From contig NC_092680.1 of NCBI RefSeq assembly GCF_964355755.1, forward strand, positions 7,667,001 through 7,731,000: a stretch of 64,000 nucleotides of DNA, written 5' to 3'. Numbering within the stretch: position 1 is the first letter of the stretch; every line of letters begins with the position of its first letter. Shown here in pieces: positions 31,313-45,099 of this stretch. A program made the position numbers and the translations under genes. This stretch comes from Antedon mediterranea (taxonomy: Eukaryota > Echinodermata > Crinoidea > Comatulida > Antedonidae). The notes below the pieces were generated by a model. That model was not told the DNA's origin, did no database searches, and saw nothing but the letters and a program-made list of their open reading frames with translations.

Positions 31313-34006
31313 TCTATATATAAATTTACGTAAGGGCAAAATTCGATAAATCTTGGTTAATTTATAGAATTTTTACTCGATTGTATATAAAGTTGGTTCG
31401 TACTTTTGGTACTGATTTTAACCATCTGACATAACCCTGTTTACTAATTAAATTGAGTTAGGTAATTAGTTATTGACGGTTAAAACGAATTTAGGTTCAA
31501 CGATTTGCCCCAAATAGGGGTGTTTCCGATCGTGGTATACACTGTCTAATGGATGTCCATCTTGAAAAATACCCGCCACAAAAATGCGAGGAGGCTTCAC
31601 ATTTTCCTATCTCCTCCTACGATAATTGTTTTTAATAGCTGAAAACTGGTTGAACAGCTAGAGTACAGCATCATAATGTTGAAGACAGGCCGATTTTCTT
31701 AAAAAAATACTATTTTGATAGATTTAATATACGATTATACAAATGTATTGATTTGCGATGAATGGAACATCCCAGAGTTTGGTTTAACACAAGTAGGTAA
31801 ATTTATGAGCCCTTGGTTTAACACATACGGTAGGTAATATATGGGCCCTTTGAGAATAAACTTGCAATACTTTGACAATACTGTAAATACCTATTAACTA
31901 TTTTTGGTCGTCATTTGAATCGAACATTTCTTACTGTGAATGTTCATACTGTTAAGCCTCATTCGCACTTGATTAAATTATAGGCAGATTTTACCGAGAT
32001 CCCGGTAAAGTTTCCGAAGGTAAAATCTTACCATCATTCGCACTTGGATTGTTCCACTTGGTTAGTTTAACCTCAACTAACAAAACAGCCTAAACAAGTA
32101 ACTATTGAGGGCGCAATATTGTGACCTTCATCGTGACCTTTACTTCCACATTGTCAAAAATCGGTGACTACTTCTTCTTCGCATGCAGCTAAAGTAAAAT
32201 GACGTCACGTTTGAGTCTGCGCGCATATGATGCAAAAAGAAATATTTGTCACCACGTCTCTCTTGCGCATGTTTTTACCAAATAAGCGCGTAGCTATACA
32301 ATCTTTGATTTTACAAAATGTTTTCAGTGATAAATGATGGTGCGATCGGTGGTACGGAAAATAAAATTATTCCGATATTGTTCCCGATAACAAAGAAGCA
32401 GATTAAATATAGTTGTTTATTTGACTCATTTGGCTTAATAGAATGATGCCTATGCCTTGAAAGATTTTCTATGATACTACCTACTCACTAGCGGCCTAAC
32501 TAAAGTAAAATACAGTATTTGAGTAGTAGTTTATTAATATTATTAGTACACTACACACTATCAGGCCATATCCATCCTCCTTCATCGTTACGGCGTCGCA
32601 TCGTGCAGCATACTATGCTGGGTTAGTGTACATCTGCACGATGCCGGCCACGGCTAACTACGCTTCCCACCCACCCTAGCTAGTATGCACTGCGCTGCCA
32701 CTAGGCCTACCTAGCCTATTTCGGATCTATGTCTTCCAACATCTGAAAATACATAATGTACTAATACTGTACATTATTGTTATTATTCTTTATTCGCACT
32801 GGAAGTATCTAGGCTTTCCTGTTAAAATTAAATATATTATTTATTATCCTCAGCAGTGAAAACAATTATATTTTGTTGTATATGCCGTGATTTTAATTGT
32901 TAAAAACATGATCGTCAGTCGATGGCTCAGGAGTTTCGATAAATCTCGCGTCGCGCGTGGTGTGGAAAACACGCTCAGCAAGTTTACTTCATTTAATATG
33001 CAGGATACTCTGCTTGAACGTGACGTCATTTTACTTTAGCTGCATGCGATCGTTTTCCTGTTTTGGTCATATGAATTGTACGCATGCGTCATTGTTCAAC
33101 AAAGCGATAAAGGTCAACCAATTAGAAGCAATCTCAGTAACCTCGGTAGGTTTAACCGATTCCCGCTGTTCGCACTGGATTATTCAGGCCGGTTAATCTC
33201 CCTCGGTCAGTTTTCCTGGGCACATTTCACTCCAGAAAACTAACCGCCGTGAAAGGGTAAGTTTAACGGAGTGAGACTTCCTGGGATGTACGCACTGGAC
33301 TTTTTCCGGTCAAACTAACATACATGTCGGTTAGTTTGACTGAATTAAGTCCAGTGCGAATGAGGCTTTAGATGTAATATAAAAATATATACAAATAAAC
33401 TTTATTACTGAGATTGTGGTTAGGCTCTACTGATATATAAACACATTATTATATACAAATAAACTTTATACTGACAGTTCCTTCTCAACGTTTGTATTAA
33501 TTAATAATTACCAATAATATAAACGTCGTAGTGGTGTATCGTGTACTTTGATATTTCAATCGATTATGACAGTGACAGTTTTAACAAAGTATTAAATCGC
33601 AAATGTTTTACTTTATTTAGAGGTATATTATTTATAGGCCTATAAAACATGAAAAAAATATTTCGTTACTGAGTGGATAAAGAATATATTTAAAAATTGT
33701 TCCTCTTTGTACCTATCCGCTTTCCCATCCCTCAACCCTAATGTTACATACAAAACACAAATTGGGTTTCTTTAAATGAGTCCAAATCAAAAATTTGGAC
33801 TCATTTTGTGATAAGTTTTTCCTTCGGAAGTAATTCCCAGGGTGCTAATTTTAGTTGACTACATAAATCATCGTGTCTATTTATTCGTTTCTGTAAACGA
33901 CAATGTATTATATAATAGTCCTGCGGTACGTACATTTGAAATCGCCAGTTTTGTTACGCTGAAATTACTGTGTATTCGAGAACCATCTGTGGGCATGACC
34001 ATCTAG
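31313..34006 (+). mobile_element. Helitron-like element copy 5, split by an insertion
   Basis: Starts A|TCTATATATAAATTTACG and ends CCATCTAG|T. Same order as copy 3, but the 5' half of the terminal hairpin is deleted (gggcatgac joined to catctag). Without the insert at 31955-33367 and one TTA it is about 1.28 kb. Confidence 0.66.
31955..33367. mobile_element. 1413-bp TIR element with TTA target duplication (PIF/Harbinger-like)
   Basis: Perfect 15-bp termini AGCCTCATTCGCACT ... AGTGCGAATGAGGCT, flanked by TTA on both sides (31952-31954 and 33368-33370). Helitron-like copy 3 carries the empty site, gttagatg, near 7053. A perfect 31-bp inner inverted repeat lies at 32181-32211 and 33017-33047 (gcatgcagctaaagtaaaat is its left part). 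Subterminal CGCACTGGA motifs recur. No transposase frame. The superfamily is inferred from the 3-bp TTA duplication. Confidence 0.8.
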
Positions 34007-37000
34007 TAATAATAATTATAATAATAATTTTAATACTGGTTGCAGTAAATTTAAATTGGCAAATTTTCGAGAGAACACTGCTAACATTTTAAATATTTTG
34101 AAATTGAAAACAAATAATATACTGATGTGTAATTATTAAGACAACAGTATTAGAATCAATTGAATATTAGTATTATTTATGATGCTGTATTTTTTCAACT
34201 AAAGTAGAGACTAGTTTGCACATTATCCAAAGACTTCAACGTAATGGTTTGTTTTCCAAGTATCAGTTGCCAGAACGTAGTTTGTATTTGTCAGGCACAC
34301 TCATGAGATAAAAGCAACATCTGTGTTGGCAATTATTCCTGGTACTTTGCCAGATTCTGATCCATATTTAAACGTATTTTGAACTGCATTATGAGAATGT
34401 TTTTCTATTATGATGGTACAATTGCTACAGAATAAGTACAAAATGCTTTTTTATTATTGCAGATTTTTAAAATCTTTTTCGAATACATTACAGAAAATCT
34501 CATATGCTTTAGATTGCATAAATAGTCAATTTGTGTGGGTTTGCAATGTGAGTTAAATACAATGACAATAACGGATAGTAGTTGTACATAAGGTATTTAC
34601 TAGATAAATCATGAATAATACCACCAATCTTGCGAGTTAGGATGACTATAACGAGGCATTTACTATTTTAAAATTATTATACCAGGTGAATTTTTGTTTA
34701 AAGAAATAACAAAATTTAAAAACAGTGATTGCAAAAAAGAAGAGGCAAGTGTGTACTGCCAAGAAAACTTAAAAACCTAATTCCAGTTGAGTCTTAAACA
34801 GACGAATCTATTTTATTCCTAATATGACCATTTACACACAACCCAGAGCGGGCAGGCTGTTTCTGCTCAGGATAGATACAGATTATTGGAACAAGCAATT
34901 GTTTTTCCGCTTACTGTTACAGTTTAACATCCACACATTCGAAATGAAACTAATTTATACTTTAAAATGTCATCAAATTATACAAAAGCGTAAAAAAATG
35001 GTATAAAAAGTTAATTTATTTTAAAATTAGCTATTGATATATTCGTTTATTGAATGTTCTGATTTTAATGAATCCGAATATCGAATATTTATGCGAGGCC
35101 TTGTTTATCTATGCCTAAAGCTTCTTCTAGCCTATTAATTCAAAATATTCTTTCTCTTCGGGTTTGTGCTATGTAGAATTAGACGCTATAAAAAGCAATA
35201 GCATTCTCATTGACGTATACTACTAATGCAGTTCTTAAAGTTTCAATATAAACAAATTTATGTTTTGATAAATTTTGCAATTTTAATTGGAAAGTTTGAA
35301 AAGTCATCTACAACTTATATAATTTATCATTGACATTATTTTCTGCAGTAATTGTGGATGATTGTACATTGTAAATTTCCACTTTATTGCTTAGTGACTT
35401 TATCGTTAAAAATCTAAAGTGTAATCAAAATAATTCAAAACATGTGATTTTTTTTTCTATATTTTAAAGATGTATTATCTCCCGAAAATATAAATATTAA
35501 TATCAGACTTTGAATATGGCACTTTGCAGTCTTAAGAAAGTTATTCAGTTTTGCCTGAATAAATAAATTGCTTGCAGATAAATGCCATCGAGTACCTCAA
35601 TATGTTTATACTTAAATTAAAAATAGCAGATATCACATGTTAATGTGTTTGCTTGTTTAGAACAGTGTAAAGTCAAATTAATATTTTTTTCTTAGAGGAA
35701 TTGTTCTAATAGCCAGATCACCTATTGATTTGTCAGAGTTTTGTTAATTGCCCTTCCCTCTAATATTATTATTATTTAACAGAAATTAACGATTTTTAGA
35801 GTGGTTTTTGTTATTTTTTATTTTTATAGATTATTAGATGGATTATTATTATTAAACATTATTCGAGGGATTATTATTAGGGATTATTAAAGAGATTTAT
35901 TGAAATGTGGCAAAGGATCTTCTTTTACGTCTCACACATGCTTTGTCAGGTTGTTGACAGTTTGTGTATGGCTAAAGTTGTTCTCACTCAAAGATGCTAT
36001 GTGTGAGGATGAAGTGTCATCGTTATATGACACAGCGTCCGTTTCTGGATGACATGCCAGCTAATGTAATCAATAACTTGTACGGTGGTGGTTTACATAA
36101 CATAATAATTTGTTAGTTAGCTAGTGGCATGTCACGATTGACTTCCGATGTGACCGCCTACACTTGACAGAGAGGGAATGTGTGATATTTTGAGCTATTT
36201 TGTTTGCATTTCATTGATCCAGTCTAAAAGTTTCTGACATGAGAGAGTCCTGTCATGCTGATGGTGTCAAGGAAGTGATTACTGTAAATAAGTAATTTTA
36301 TAAATTATAGTCAAGACAAAAGTTCCAATACGTCCATTCCTTCAAAGCTCACAAAAATTTGATTTATGTACAATTAACCAGATATTATGTTTAAAATTCA
36401 TGCCTGTACCTGAGCTTTAATACTTTTATTTTTACATTTTTATCTTACCTTATTTTTTAAATGAACTAATAGGAGAAATTCATTTGATTATAGTTCATAC
36501 CATACCATTGTTTCCATATTACACATACAAAAATAAACGGCTCACCTGAATAAACTCCTCTTCGAATAAATGTCCCCGAAAAACTCTCCTAAACAATAAG
36601 TGCTTCGGTTCAAATAAATACAGTATTTTATATGTTACCCAAAGTCTTCTTCTATCTACTTTCGTTATAAAAGTCATGATAAAACTGACCTAAAATGCAA
36701 TTATCAAGAAACTAGGTTATGCCAACAACATTTTTCTCACTATTTTCAAAGTATTGATTTTAAAGACAAACTATACATAAGGTGTTAAATGTTAGGTTAC
36801 ATATCAGCCTCAGTTCATTTAAAAAATTCCCTTTTAAATTTGAGGCACAGCATACTTAATATCAAACAGGGTTTAATTGTTGCGGCCAAAATTAGCAGGA
36901 TAAATTATAACAATAGTGGCGTTCCATACTGGCAGCCAAATAAATGATCAGAAACATTCATATATTGGTGAGTTGTAACATGCAGTACTGTTGGTACTAT

Positions 37001-39344
37001 TGTGTGAATATATTTGTATGCTATTCTGAGGCTTAACACAATTTGTTGCACTATTATCTTGCTCTAAGCAACAAAACTAATGATCCATGGATCCAGTAAG
37101 GACTCTTAAGTAGGCACCCTTCTTGTCTAAGTCATTAAATCTGATTAAATTTATTGATTATATGTATCAACTACAAGCTTAGATGTTGTCGCAGACTAAT
37201 ATACAAACCCAACACAGGTTGTAATGTTCATATCTCTGAGCATTAGACCATGGAGGTAAACATTTTTAATAAATAGAATTTATTTTTTTAATTTTATACC
37301 TCCATGATTGGACCTTATTGGGTTGCCTGGCACTCAATAATAAAAATATATCTTTAGTTAAAATGTCCTCTTTTGAATGATCTGTATGCATTTCAAAGTT
37401 TCAAGTTTTCTTTTATGGATTCAACCGATTAATTGCCATATATATATTAAATGGGTGTTTATACTTTAGTACATTCACTTTACGCTGTAGTAATTTCTTA
37501 GCGTTTTCTAATTGATAATAGTGAGATGACGGCACAAATAATGACTTCCCAAATGATAAAAAATAATGCACATTTTTACTGAACCAGGCATTTGATATTT
37601 TTCTGTACAGAGCTCTGTGATCATCTGACTCACTATATAATATAATATTGATTCAGTAACACAATACTCATATCAAACCTTTGAGTTAACCGAACAATGA
37701 GATGCAGGTCTAAAAACATAAAATTACACTATTTTTACAAAAGCATGATATAAAACGAGGCTCAATTCAAAACAAATATTACGGTAATATAAAATTGCAA
37801 TTTTGCCAATTATTATTATATCAAATTATGAAATTACCATTAATACTGCACTGCACTATTAAATTTTAATTATAAGTACAATGAGGATATTATTTACATA
37901 ATCCAAAAGTAAAACGAAATATTAATAAAAGAGATAAAATAGAATTTATTGAGAGCAAACTAAACAATAGATTAAAATAAATTAAAAATGAAATAAAATT
38001 TGTTATTGTGATTTTTACTGATTAAATCGGTATACAAAATTAACAATTTAAAAATGTATTTACAGAATAAAATAGGATATAAATTTATTTTATCAATTTT
38101 AGTAAATACAATATATACTAGGAAGTTTTGTTTGAATTCATATTAATTTATTTCTGTAAACTTTATTCTGTTAATGTTAAAAATTTGTGTAACATTTAAC
38201 ATTTGAATGATAAAACTTTCAAGTTTGTTTAAATGACATTTAGAAATATTAAGATATGACAATCTTCTCTAGAAGAATTTCCAATAGTCTTCTTTATTAT
38301 TGTAACATAGGTAGTACTGTTGGTACTAGCACTATTGGTACTAGCACTATTGGTACTAGTACTGTTTGTCTTGTGTTTTATCTGACAAACAGTAATTGCT
38401 GTTAATACATTAATTAATTAAACACAACTAACAATTTCATTATTATGACTATTAAATTTCACTTTATATTATTGTTTTTAACAGTTTATTTCTTAATCAT
38501 TTAAATTAGTTAATTCTGGGTTGCATTTCAAACATTGATTCATATCATTATTGCTATGTCAAAACTATAATCATTGTCTAGTTGTGGTTTCTTTTGCTTG
38601 ACCCAAAGTGACCAATACAAAAATAGAACATTTATGAGTGAGTTTTTCCGTTGTTTTAGTATTTTATGAGCTATATGTCGACCTTTATTTTCTAATTTAT
38701 CATTCTGACAAGGATTGTCAAAAGTTCTGCATAATCAGGATTTATGGAGATAACTGTATATTTTTTTTTAAATTTTAGTTACTCTACTTTATGATTTTGG
38801 CTTAAATTATATGTTCAGTTCAGTTGGTGATATTTAAATTTACATTTTCCCATGTGGTAAACATGTTATTGCATGCTAGGCAAGTTTATCTTTTCTGATA
38901 TTACTAGCATGATACTATCCTCCATACAGTATTCACTTGCACATATAAATTATTACCATACCATTACCATACAGAAATAAAATTATTAAGAGTTGATACC
39001 CAAGAGTTGAGGGTTGAGATATAAAAATATGTCTGAATTATTGAGAGCGATATCCATTCATCTTATTTGGATCAGAAATGAATGTGGCCTAGATACTTCA
39101 ATTTTTATCATCAAATATTAGATTTGATATAATTTATAAAATCTAAGTTGTATTAAGAAGATATCTTTCTTTGACCCATATTCGCATAAAAATATAAAAA
39201 CATATTATTAATTAATTTATGCATGCCAAGGTTACAAATAGTGAATTTATTCCATGATTTACTGTATAGAATGTTTAACTATGTCCTTTGTTTATTTTTT
39301 GGGCTTTTTTTCTTTTCAATTGTTAATATTCACTCACTAAACTA
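34007..39344. other. 5.3-kb AT-rich intergenic stretch without recognised feature
   Basis: No frame longer than about 60 codons, no clear terminal repeats. A 16-bp unit, actattggtactagc, repeats at 38315-38362. Confidence 0.5.
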
Positions 39345-40315
39345 TTACAACTTCACTTTCACCAAGATATAACTCTACTTTCACCAAGATATAACTCTAC
39401 TTTCACCAAGCTTAAACTTCATTCTCATCAAGCTACAACTCCATTTCACCAACTTACGACTCTCTAATTTTCCAAAGTGCAAATCCACTTTCCCCATCCA
39501 CTCTCACCAAGTTACAACTCTCCACTTTCACCAACCTACAACTTTATTTTCATCAAGCTACAACTCCACTTTCACCAAGTTACAACTCTCTATTTTTCCA
39601 AAGTGCAAATCCACTTTCCCCATCCACTCTCACCAAGTTACAACTCTCCACTTTCACCAACCTACAACTTTATTTTCATCAAGCTACAACTCCACTTTCA
39701 CCAAGTTACAACTCTCTATTTTTCCAAAGTGCAAATCCACTTTCCCCATCCACTTTCACCAAGTTACAACTCCACTTTCTCAAACTACAACTCCACTTTC
39801 ACCAAGTTACAACTTTCCACTTCCACCATGAATTACAACTTCATTCTCATCAAGTTACAACTCTACTGCCCCAAACTAAAACTCCACTTTCTCCATACAA
39901 CAACTTCACTCTCACAAAACTACAAACATTCTCATCAAGCTACAACTCCACTTTCACCAAGTTACAATTCTGTACAGTACTTTCTCCAAACAACAACTTC
40001 ACTCTCATCAAACTACAACTTTATTATTATCAAGCTATAACTCCCTACTTTCTCTAAACTACAACTTGACTTTCACCAAGTTACAACTCCCTACTTTCTC
40101 CAAACTACAAATTGACTTTCACCAAGTTAAAATTCCCTACTTTCTCCAAACTACAACTTGACTTTCACCAAGTTACAACTCCTACTTTCTCCAAACTACA
40201 ACTCCATTTTCACCAAACTACAACTTCATTCTAATCGAGATACAGCTTCACTACAAATTACAACTCCACTTTCACCATTAACAACTCCACTGTCACCAAG
40301 CCACTCACTAAACAA
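39345..40315. repeat. satellite of about 22-bp units with a 124-bp higher-order repeat
   Basis: Units of the type ttacaactccactttcacca with variation. At 39467-39760 blocks of about 124 bp (marked by tttccaaagtgcaaatccac) repeat with few changes, three times. The 187-codon open frame at 39477-40040 follows from the repetition. Confidence 0.88.
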
Positions 40316-40540
40316 GTTACAATGATGTTGTACATGCCAAGATCATTTAACAGCTGGAACTGACAGGTTTCTATCAACTGTATGTTAAAAATAAAATCCA
40401 ATTAAACTTCATTAAGCTTGAGACATTGTGAAATTATTGAAGTAAATCCATGGTGGTATTAAGCATACATTGATTGTAAAATTCAATCATTTTGTTTTTA
40501 CACAATAAGACACATGTGCTGAATCGAGGTTTAAAATTCA

Positions 40541-40600
40541 TAATTGGCTCTTAGGAATGGGGAATACTGCTCTTAGGAATGGGGAATACTTCTCTTAGAA
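40541..40600. repeat. short tandem duplication
   Basis: ctcttaggaatggggaatac occurs twice, 24 bp apart, followed by a third partial copy. Confidence 0.8.
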
Positions 40601-40997
40601 AATTGGATTACAACAGTAAACTCGTTACGATTGCCATTGGGACTTATTGATATTTTGTGCAGCATAAAACTATGATTGAGCTAGGAAGCTCTAGTGTAAA
40701 CTTACTACATTGTACTATCAGATCTGCACCACACCCGACTTTCTTGAAGATCGTGTGGTATTGGGAGAGTTGAATGTAATTTAAGATACAGAATGTTATC
40801 ACAGTATAGTTTAGTTTAGAAATTCTGTACAGTCTAAAAAAAAATGCAATGCAATGTTGCTTTATATGCTTAAAGTACTGTTGGAAATTGCTAATATTAA
40901 AGTACAGTAATAATATATAGATAAATCATATATGATTCCACTGAACTTTCGAGTTAAAATAACGATTGTGATCATTTGATAAATAGGAAACCTGCGG

Positions 40998-41116
40998 CCT
41001 TAAAATGTTTTGAGAAACTATTCTCATCATCAGAACAGAAAACAAGTACTCTAGGCATTGTTTTCTGTTCTGATGATGAGAATAGTTTCTTGAAATATTT
41101 CAAGACATTTTAAGGC
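40998..41116. mobile_element. 119-bp palindromic MITE
   Basis: GCCTTAAAATG ... CATTTTAAGGC, with long arms containing GAGAAACTATTCTCATCATC and its complement. The spacer is short (about 20 bp) and one arm has a small bulge near 41095. Followed by a (TA)n run at 41120-41148. Confidence 0.8.
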
Positions 41117-41780
41117 AATAATATATTTATATATATATATATATATAATTGATAACTCATAGCAATGGTATTAACCCATTGTATTATTAAGGGTATACCC
41201 AAAATACAATGCATTGCGAATTAATTAAATGTCCAATCCTCAATGTGAGCACAGTTCTGGCAAACACTTGTACATGTTTAATGTCCCATTCTACCATCAA
41301 TCATGTCTAATTTTCAACGTTGTGCTGTATGAGGAACATTATTAATTATCAGAGAAAACATACAAATGCCAGAAGAGTTTTAAAATAGCATTGCCATGGC
41401 TCATTCAGTTTGTTAGTATTTGATTGATTAGTACTAAATTTAGCCGTAGAATAATAATCATATTTTTTATTTTTGTTTTAAACTTTGGTTATACATAATG
41501 ATCTCATAAATATATAAAAACATATTTTTAAAATAGTGTCAATTGATTAGGTGAAGCAGAGAAGCAATTAAAACCTCCTGGGTGAAATATAGTTGTACAG
41601 TAATTGTTACAATATTTCAATGTTGATTTTTTATTGTGACTGAGTGTCTCGGAATCTGTTTTTGTAATTTTATTAGTTTTCTAAATAATACAGTAAGCCT
41701 TTTTGTATACCGATTTACACATAATCCCATATTCAGTGTCACACAAATATCATGTGAGACCTGTTTCTCAGACGATAGCC

Positions 41781-42929
41781 TAAAGGCCCATTTACAGTAC
41801 AGTAAGGCGATAACGATCGACGATAACAAGATAAATATGCATTTTTCATACCTAAAATTATTAAAGAATTTTAAAAAGTTTTCATCCTAGAACTATAGGA
41901 TTAATAACATTAAAGAATTTTGCATTCCAAAAATAAAAACGGAACGATCAAAAAATTTTATTGTAAACTTTGGTCTCTTTCACAAGTGGTAAGCATACTT
42001 ATATATCCCTGCACAGTCGCTTCGTTCATTTTGTCTGTTGTTCGATGTTTTTGTGTTTTTTGATTTATATCGTTGATGGATTTGATATATTTTTTCATTT
42101 AAGTCTAAGTATATATTTTTGTATAATTCAACCCAAAAGTTGCAATAAAAGTATTTTATCAGTTTATCAGTTTTATATATGCTCCCTTTGATGAAAATTA
42201 AATTTTCACACGTCCAATCAAGTGACGTCTTGATTAGTAAGAGCAATAATATTGTTACAAAAATACAACGATTTTATTGTTTTTATCGATCATGACATCA
42301 TATGATTGCATTTAAAAAAATATTATTTTATAAAATACAGCAATGATATATTTAATATATCATTGCATGCTATCATTCTAATTATCTAACTTTCAAACTT
42401 TTGCATTCCTCTTTTTTCATTTCATCCTTTTTATCTTGGTGAAAAGGGAGGATACTACATTTTCCTCCCCTGAGTTAACATAGCCTCTCTACTCGAACAC
42501 AAATAAGATCACAAATAAGATCACAAATAAGATAGTTTAACAAGAAAATTTTAATTATGTATTTTACCGCCATTTTTCATTTTTACATTTTAATTAACAT
42601 CGTATCTAAAATTTTAAATGAAAATAAATATGGTTGATACTGAATTTAAGCATCTTATTATGTGAATATACCTGTATTTTAACTACTTTAAACACTTACT
42701 TTTAATTGTCACAAATGTACTTATATGTATATAATATATTCACCAATGAGAATTTAAATAAACGTGAGATGAACTCACACCAGACAAAAAAAAAAAAAAT
42801 ACAGCATACATGATTATCCTATAGTTCTAGAACGAAAACTGTTGTATTTTTGTTTTGTTTTATCCAAGAAAGATGTATGTTTATCTATTTATCGTCGATC
42901 GTTATCGCCATAGTGTAAATGGGCCTTTA
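41781..42929. mobile_element. 1149-bp TIR DNA element
   Basis: Left TAAAGGCCCATTTACA and right inverted TAAAGGCCCATTTACA, then GCGATAACGATCGACGATAA in both arms. The arms extend about 110 bp to a shared TCTAGAACTATAGGAT-like block. An 11-bp extra segment sits in the left arm. No transposase: frames inside are short and overlap on both strands. TA at the ends may be the target. Confidence 0.75.
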
Positions 42930-43301
42930 CTGTCCTCCTCCAACACCTTTTCCCTCAAATAAATGTTAATACAAGATTATCAAATAAAAGTAGATTTTTA
43001 ATTTTGGATATCAGAAATAAATGTTGACAATACATAATTTATGCCTGTTTTGTAGTACACTTTCATAAGATTTTACAAAATATAATTTTCTTTACATACA
43101 CATTAATCACCATCTGGTCAAAATATCATTAACCATTTTTTTGGTACAATCATTAATGACTGTATGCTTTGTTGATGACGCATTTTGTCACTTGTTTTAT
43201 CTGCCGTGATATCATGTTTCATTTCTGTCATTTTTGGTCTGTTTACTATGCAAGTTGTCTCAACATTTATGGAATCAGGATCTGAGAAAAAGTTGAGCTC
43301 T

Positions 43302-43366
43302 AACCGAGATTCGAACCCGGAACCTTCTGCTTAATATGCAAATGTCCTAACCATAGACCACTGGGG
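43302..43366 (-). pseudogene. tRNA-Glu-like SINE head, minus strand
   Basis: On the minus strand it reads GTGGTCTATGGTTAGGACAT (box A region) and GGTTCGAATCTCGG (box B). The T stem and anticodon stem can pair, but the acceptor stem cannot, and the loop would give anticodon ATT. So it is a tRNA-derived relic and not a gene. Confidence 0.55.
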
Positions 43367-44963
43367 TTTTCATGGTATTTTTCAAATTCAATTTGATAGC
43401 GACTCTATGTACAGTTGATTTAACATTTGTTAGTTAAATTTTAATTAGTTTCAATCACATATTATCTTCAATATCTATTTGTATTATTTGTTATATCGAA
43501 TTATAATACTGATTCGTAGATTTTATGCTTGTTATATATATATATATTTCAACCCTGTTATTTGTGGTTACTGTAGGGTCAAGATGAAATAAATAAAAAT
43601 GAAATTATGCGCTTATTGATTCATGTTCAAAATAACCTTAACAGCAACTGTGATGTTAACTCCATTAACAATGAAACATTGCAGTGAACTAGCTTCTCTT
43701 AAAGATGAAATATAATTAGTTATTATAATTATTTTTCCCTCCATTAGTGTTTCATGCAGTAGTTTCCGTGATTGAATTAGATAGTCATTAGTAATATTCT
43801 TTACTATATGTAGGGTCATCTGTAAGTGGTAATTATTTTTAATTGTATTCAGTCTATTGATAAGAAACCTTGACCCATCCAGCCAGGAACCAACTTCTGG
43901 TTAATTAATAAAATAATTTCTAAATTACGCGGTGTCTTTGGTCCTGTAAAGCTAAGTTTAGTCCATGGTTGAATTATAGTAAACAGCAGATTGAGTTTCT
44001 CTCCCTATTCTCAGATGTATTTATCCAGTATCATAGTAAAATTCTGTATTTATCGCATGTGTGTCGTGGCACGTGTGGTGCCTGTATCATGAAAGGTTAG
44101 GGTTATTTTAGCAGTTTTTCTCCACAAATAACTAAAAAATTAATTTAGTGTTCATGTTCACAAAAAATAAAAGTTATTATTCATTCAGTCAATCTTTTAT
44201 TTCGGAGTCTCTGGTCCATAGGAAGTAAAATTACATTGAATTAATTTTTACCCTAACTTGTGAATAAAAATAAAAAATTACATTTGACATTTTAACCAGT
44301 TATTTGTAATCTGTTCTGTTTCCACTACTCAAGAAAATTTAAATAATTTTATCACCAAATTTTACACAGATATTGGGGTTGGTTGGGATTCGGGAGATAT
44401 TTCCTGCAGGATTTTCTAACTACAACCTACCTGTACATTACACATGGTTGAGTTTACTTAGTGTTTGTGAACTAAAGGATACATCATTAACTTGTATGAC
44501 TTCAATTGAATCTTATCCAGGGTCTTGCAGATTATTGCTAAAAACAAGTACTTAGTCTACTCATTAAGTCCAGTTACTTGAGTAGCAAACAAAATCCATT
44601 TATGAATTTTGAAAGTATTATAAATCTACAAGACTTACTCTTACCATGCAGATTTATCATTGGAGCATCTTAATATATTTTATATACATTGAAATCGAAT
44701 GTCGTGCTAAATGGATGTTTAGTCTTCAATGTGTTTTGTACTGTACAGTACATACTGAAGTAAATGCATGAATGTATACATCAGGCTAGTTGTCTAGTAC
44801 TTTTTTCACCATATTTCTGACTAGTCAACATTTTTTAAAGGTTTTAGATGGAAATTTATAATTTTTCTTTTAAGAAATTGGCTAATAAATTGTTATTTAT
44901 ACATAAATTTTAGCCATACCATAAAATCAGCAATTTTATGATCTGCATTTGAATCTTACCAAA

Positions 44964-45028
44964 GTAGTGGTCTAATGGTAGGATGTCTGCATATCAAGCA
45001 GAAGATTCCTGGTTCAAATCTTGGTTGT
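44964..45028 (+). pseudogene. tRNA-Glu-like SINE head, plus strand
   Basis: GTAGTGGTCTAATGGTAGGA followed by GGTTCAAATCTTGG. Closely related to the minus-strand copy at 43302-43366 (shared GCATAT.AAGCAGAAG middle). Acceptor stem missing. A tRNA-derived SINE relic. Confidence 0.55.
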
Positions 45029-45099
45029 GGTGGAGTTTTATCATTCTCAGAGATTTCCTCATCTTTACTGTAGTAAATTAATTTCTCTTGTTTTTCCCG

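Noticed and set aside
26701-34006. One giant 7-kb foldback element with 1.3-kb arms
   Set aside because: The arms are two separate Helitron-like copies, each with its own ends and A|T flanks. One is nested in a TIR element that closes at 28180.
39477-40040. 187-codon frame
   Set aside because: Satellite-derived with repetitive peptide; no domain.
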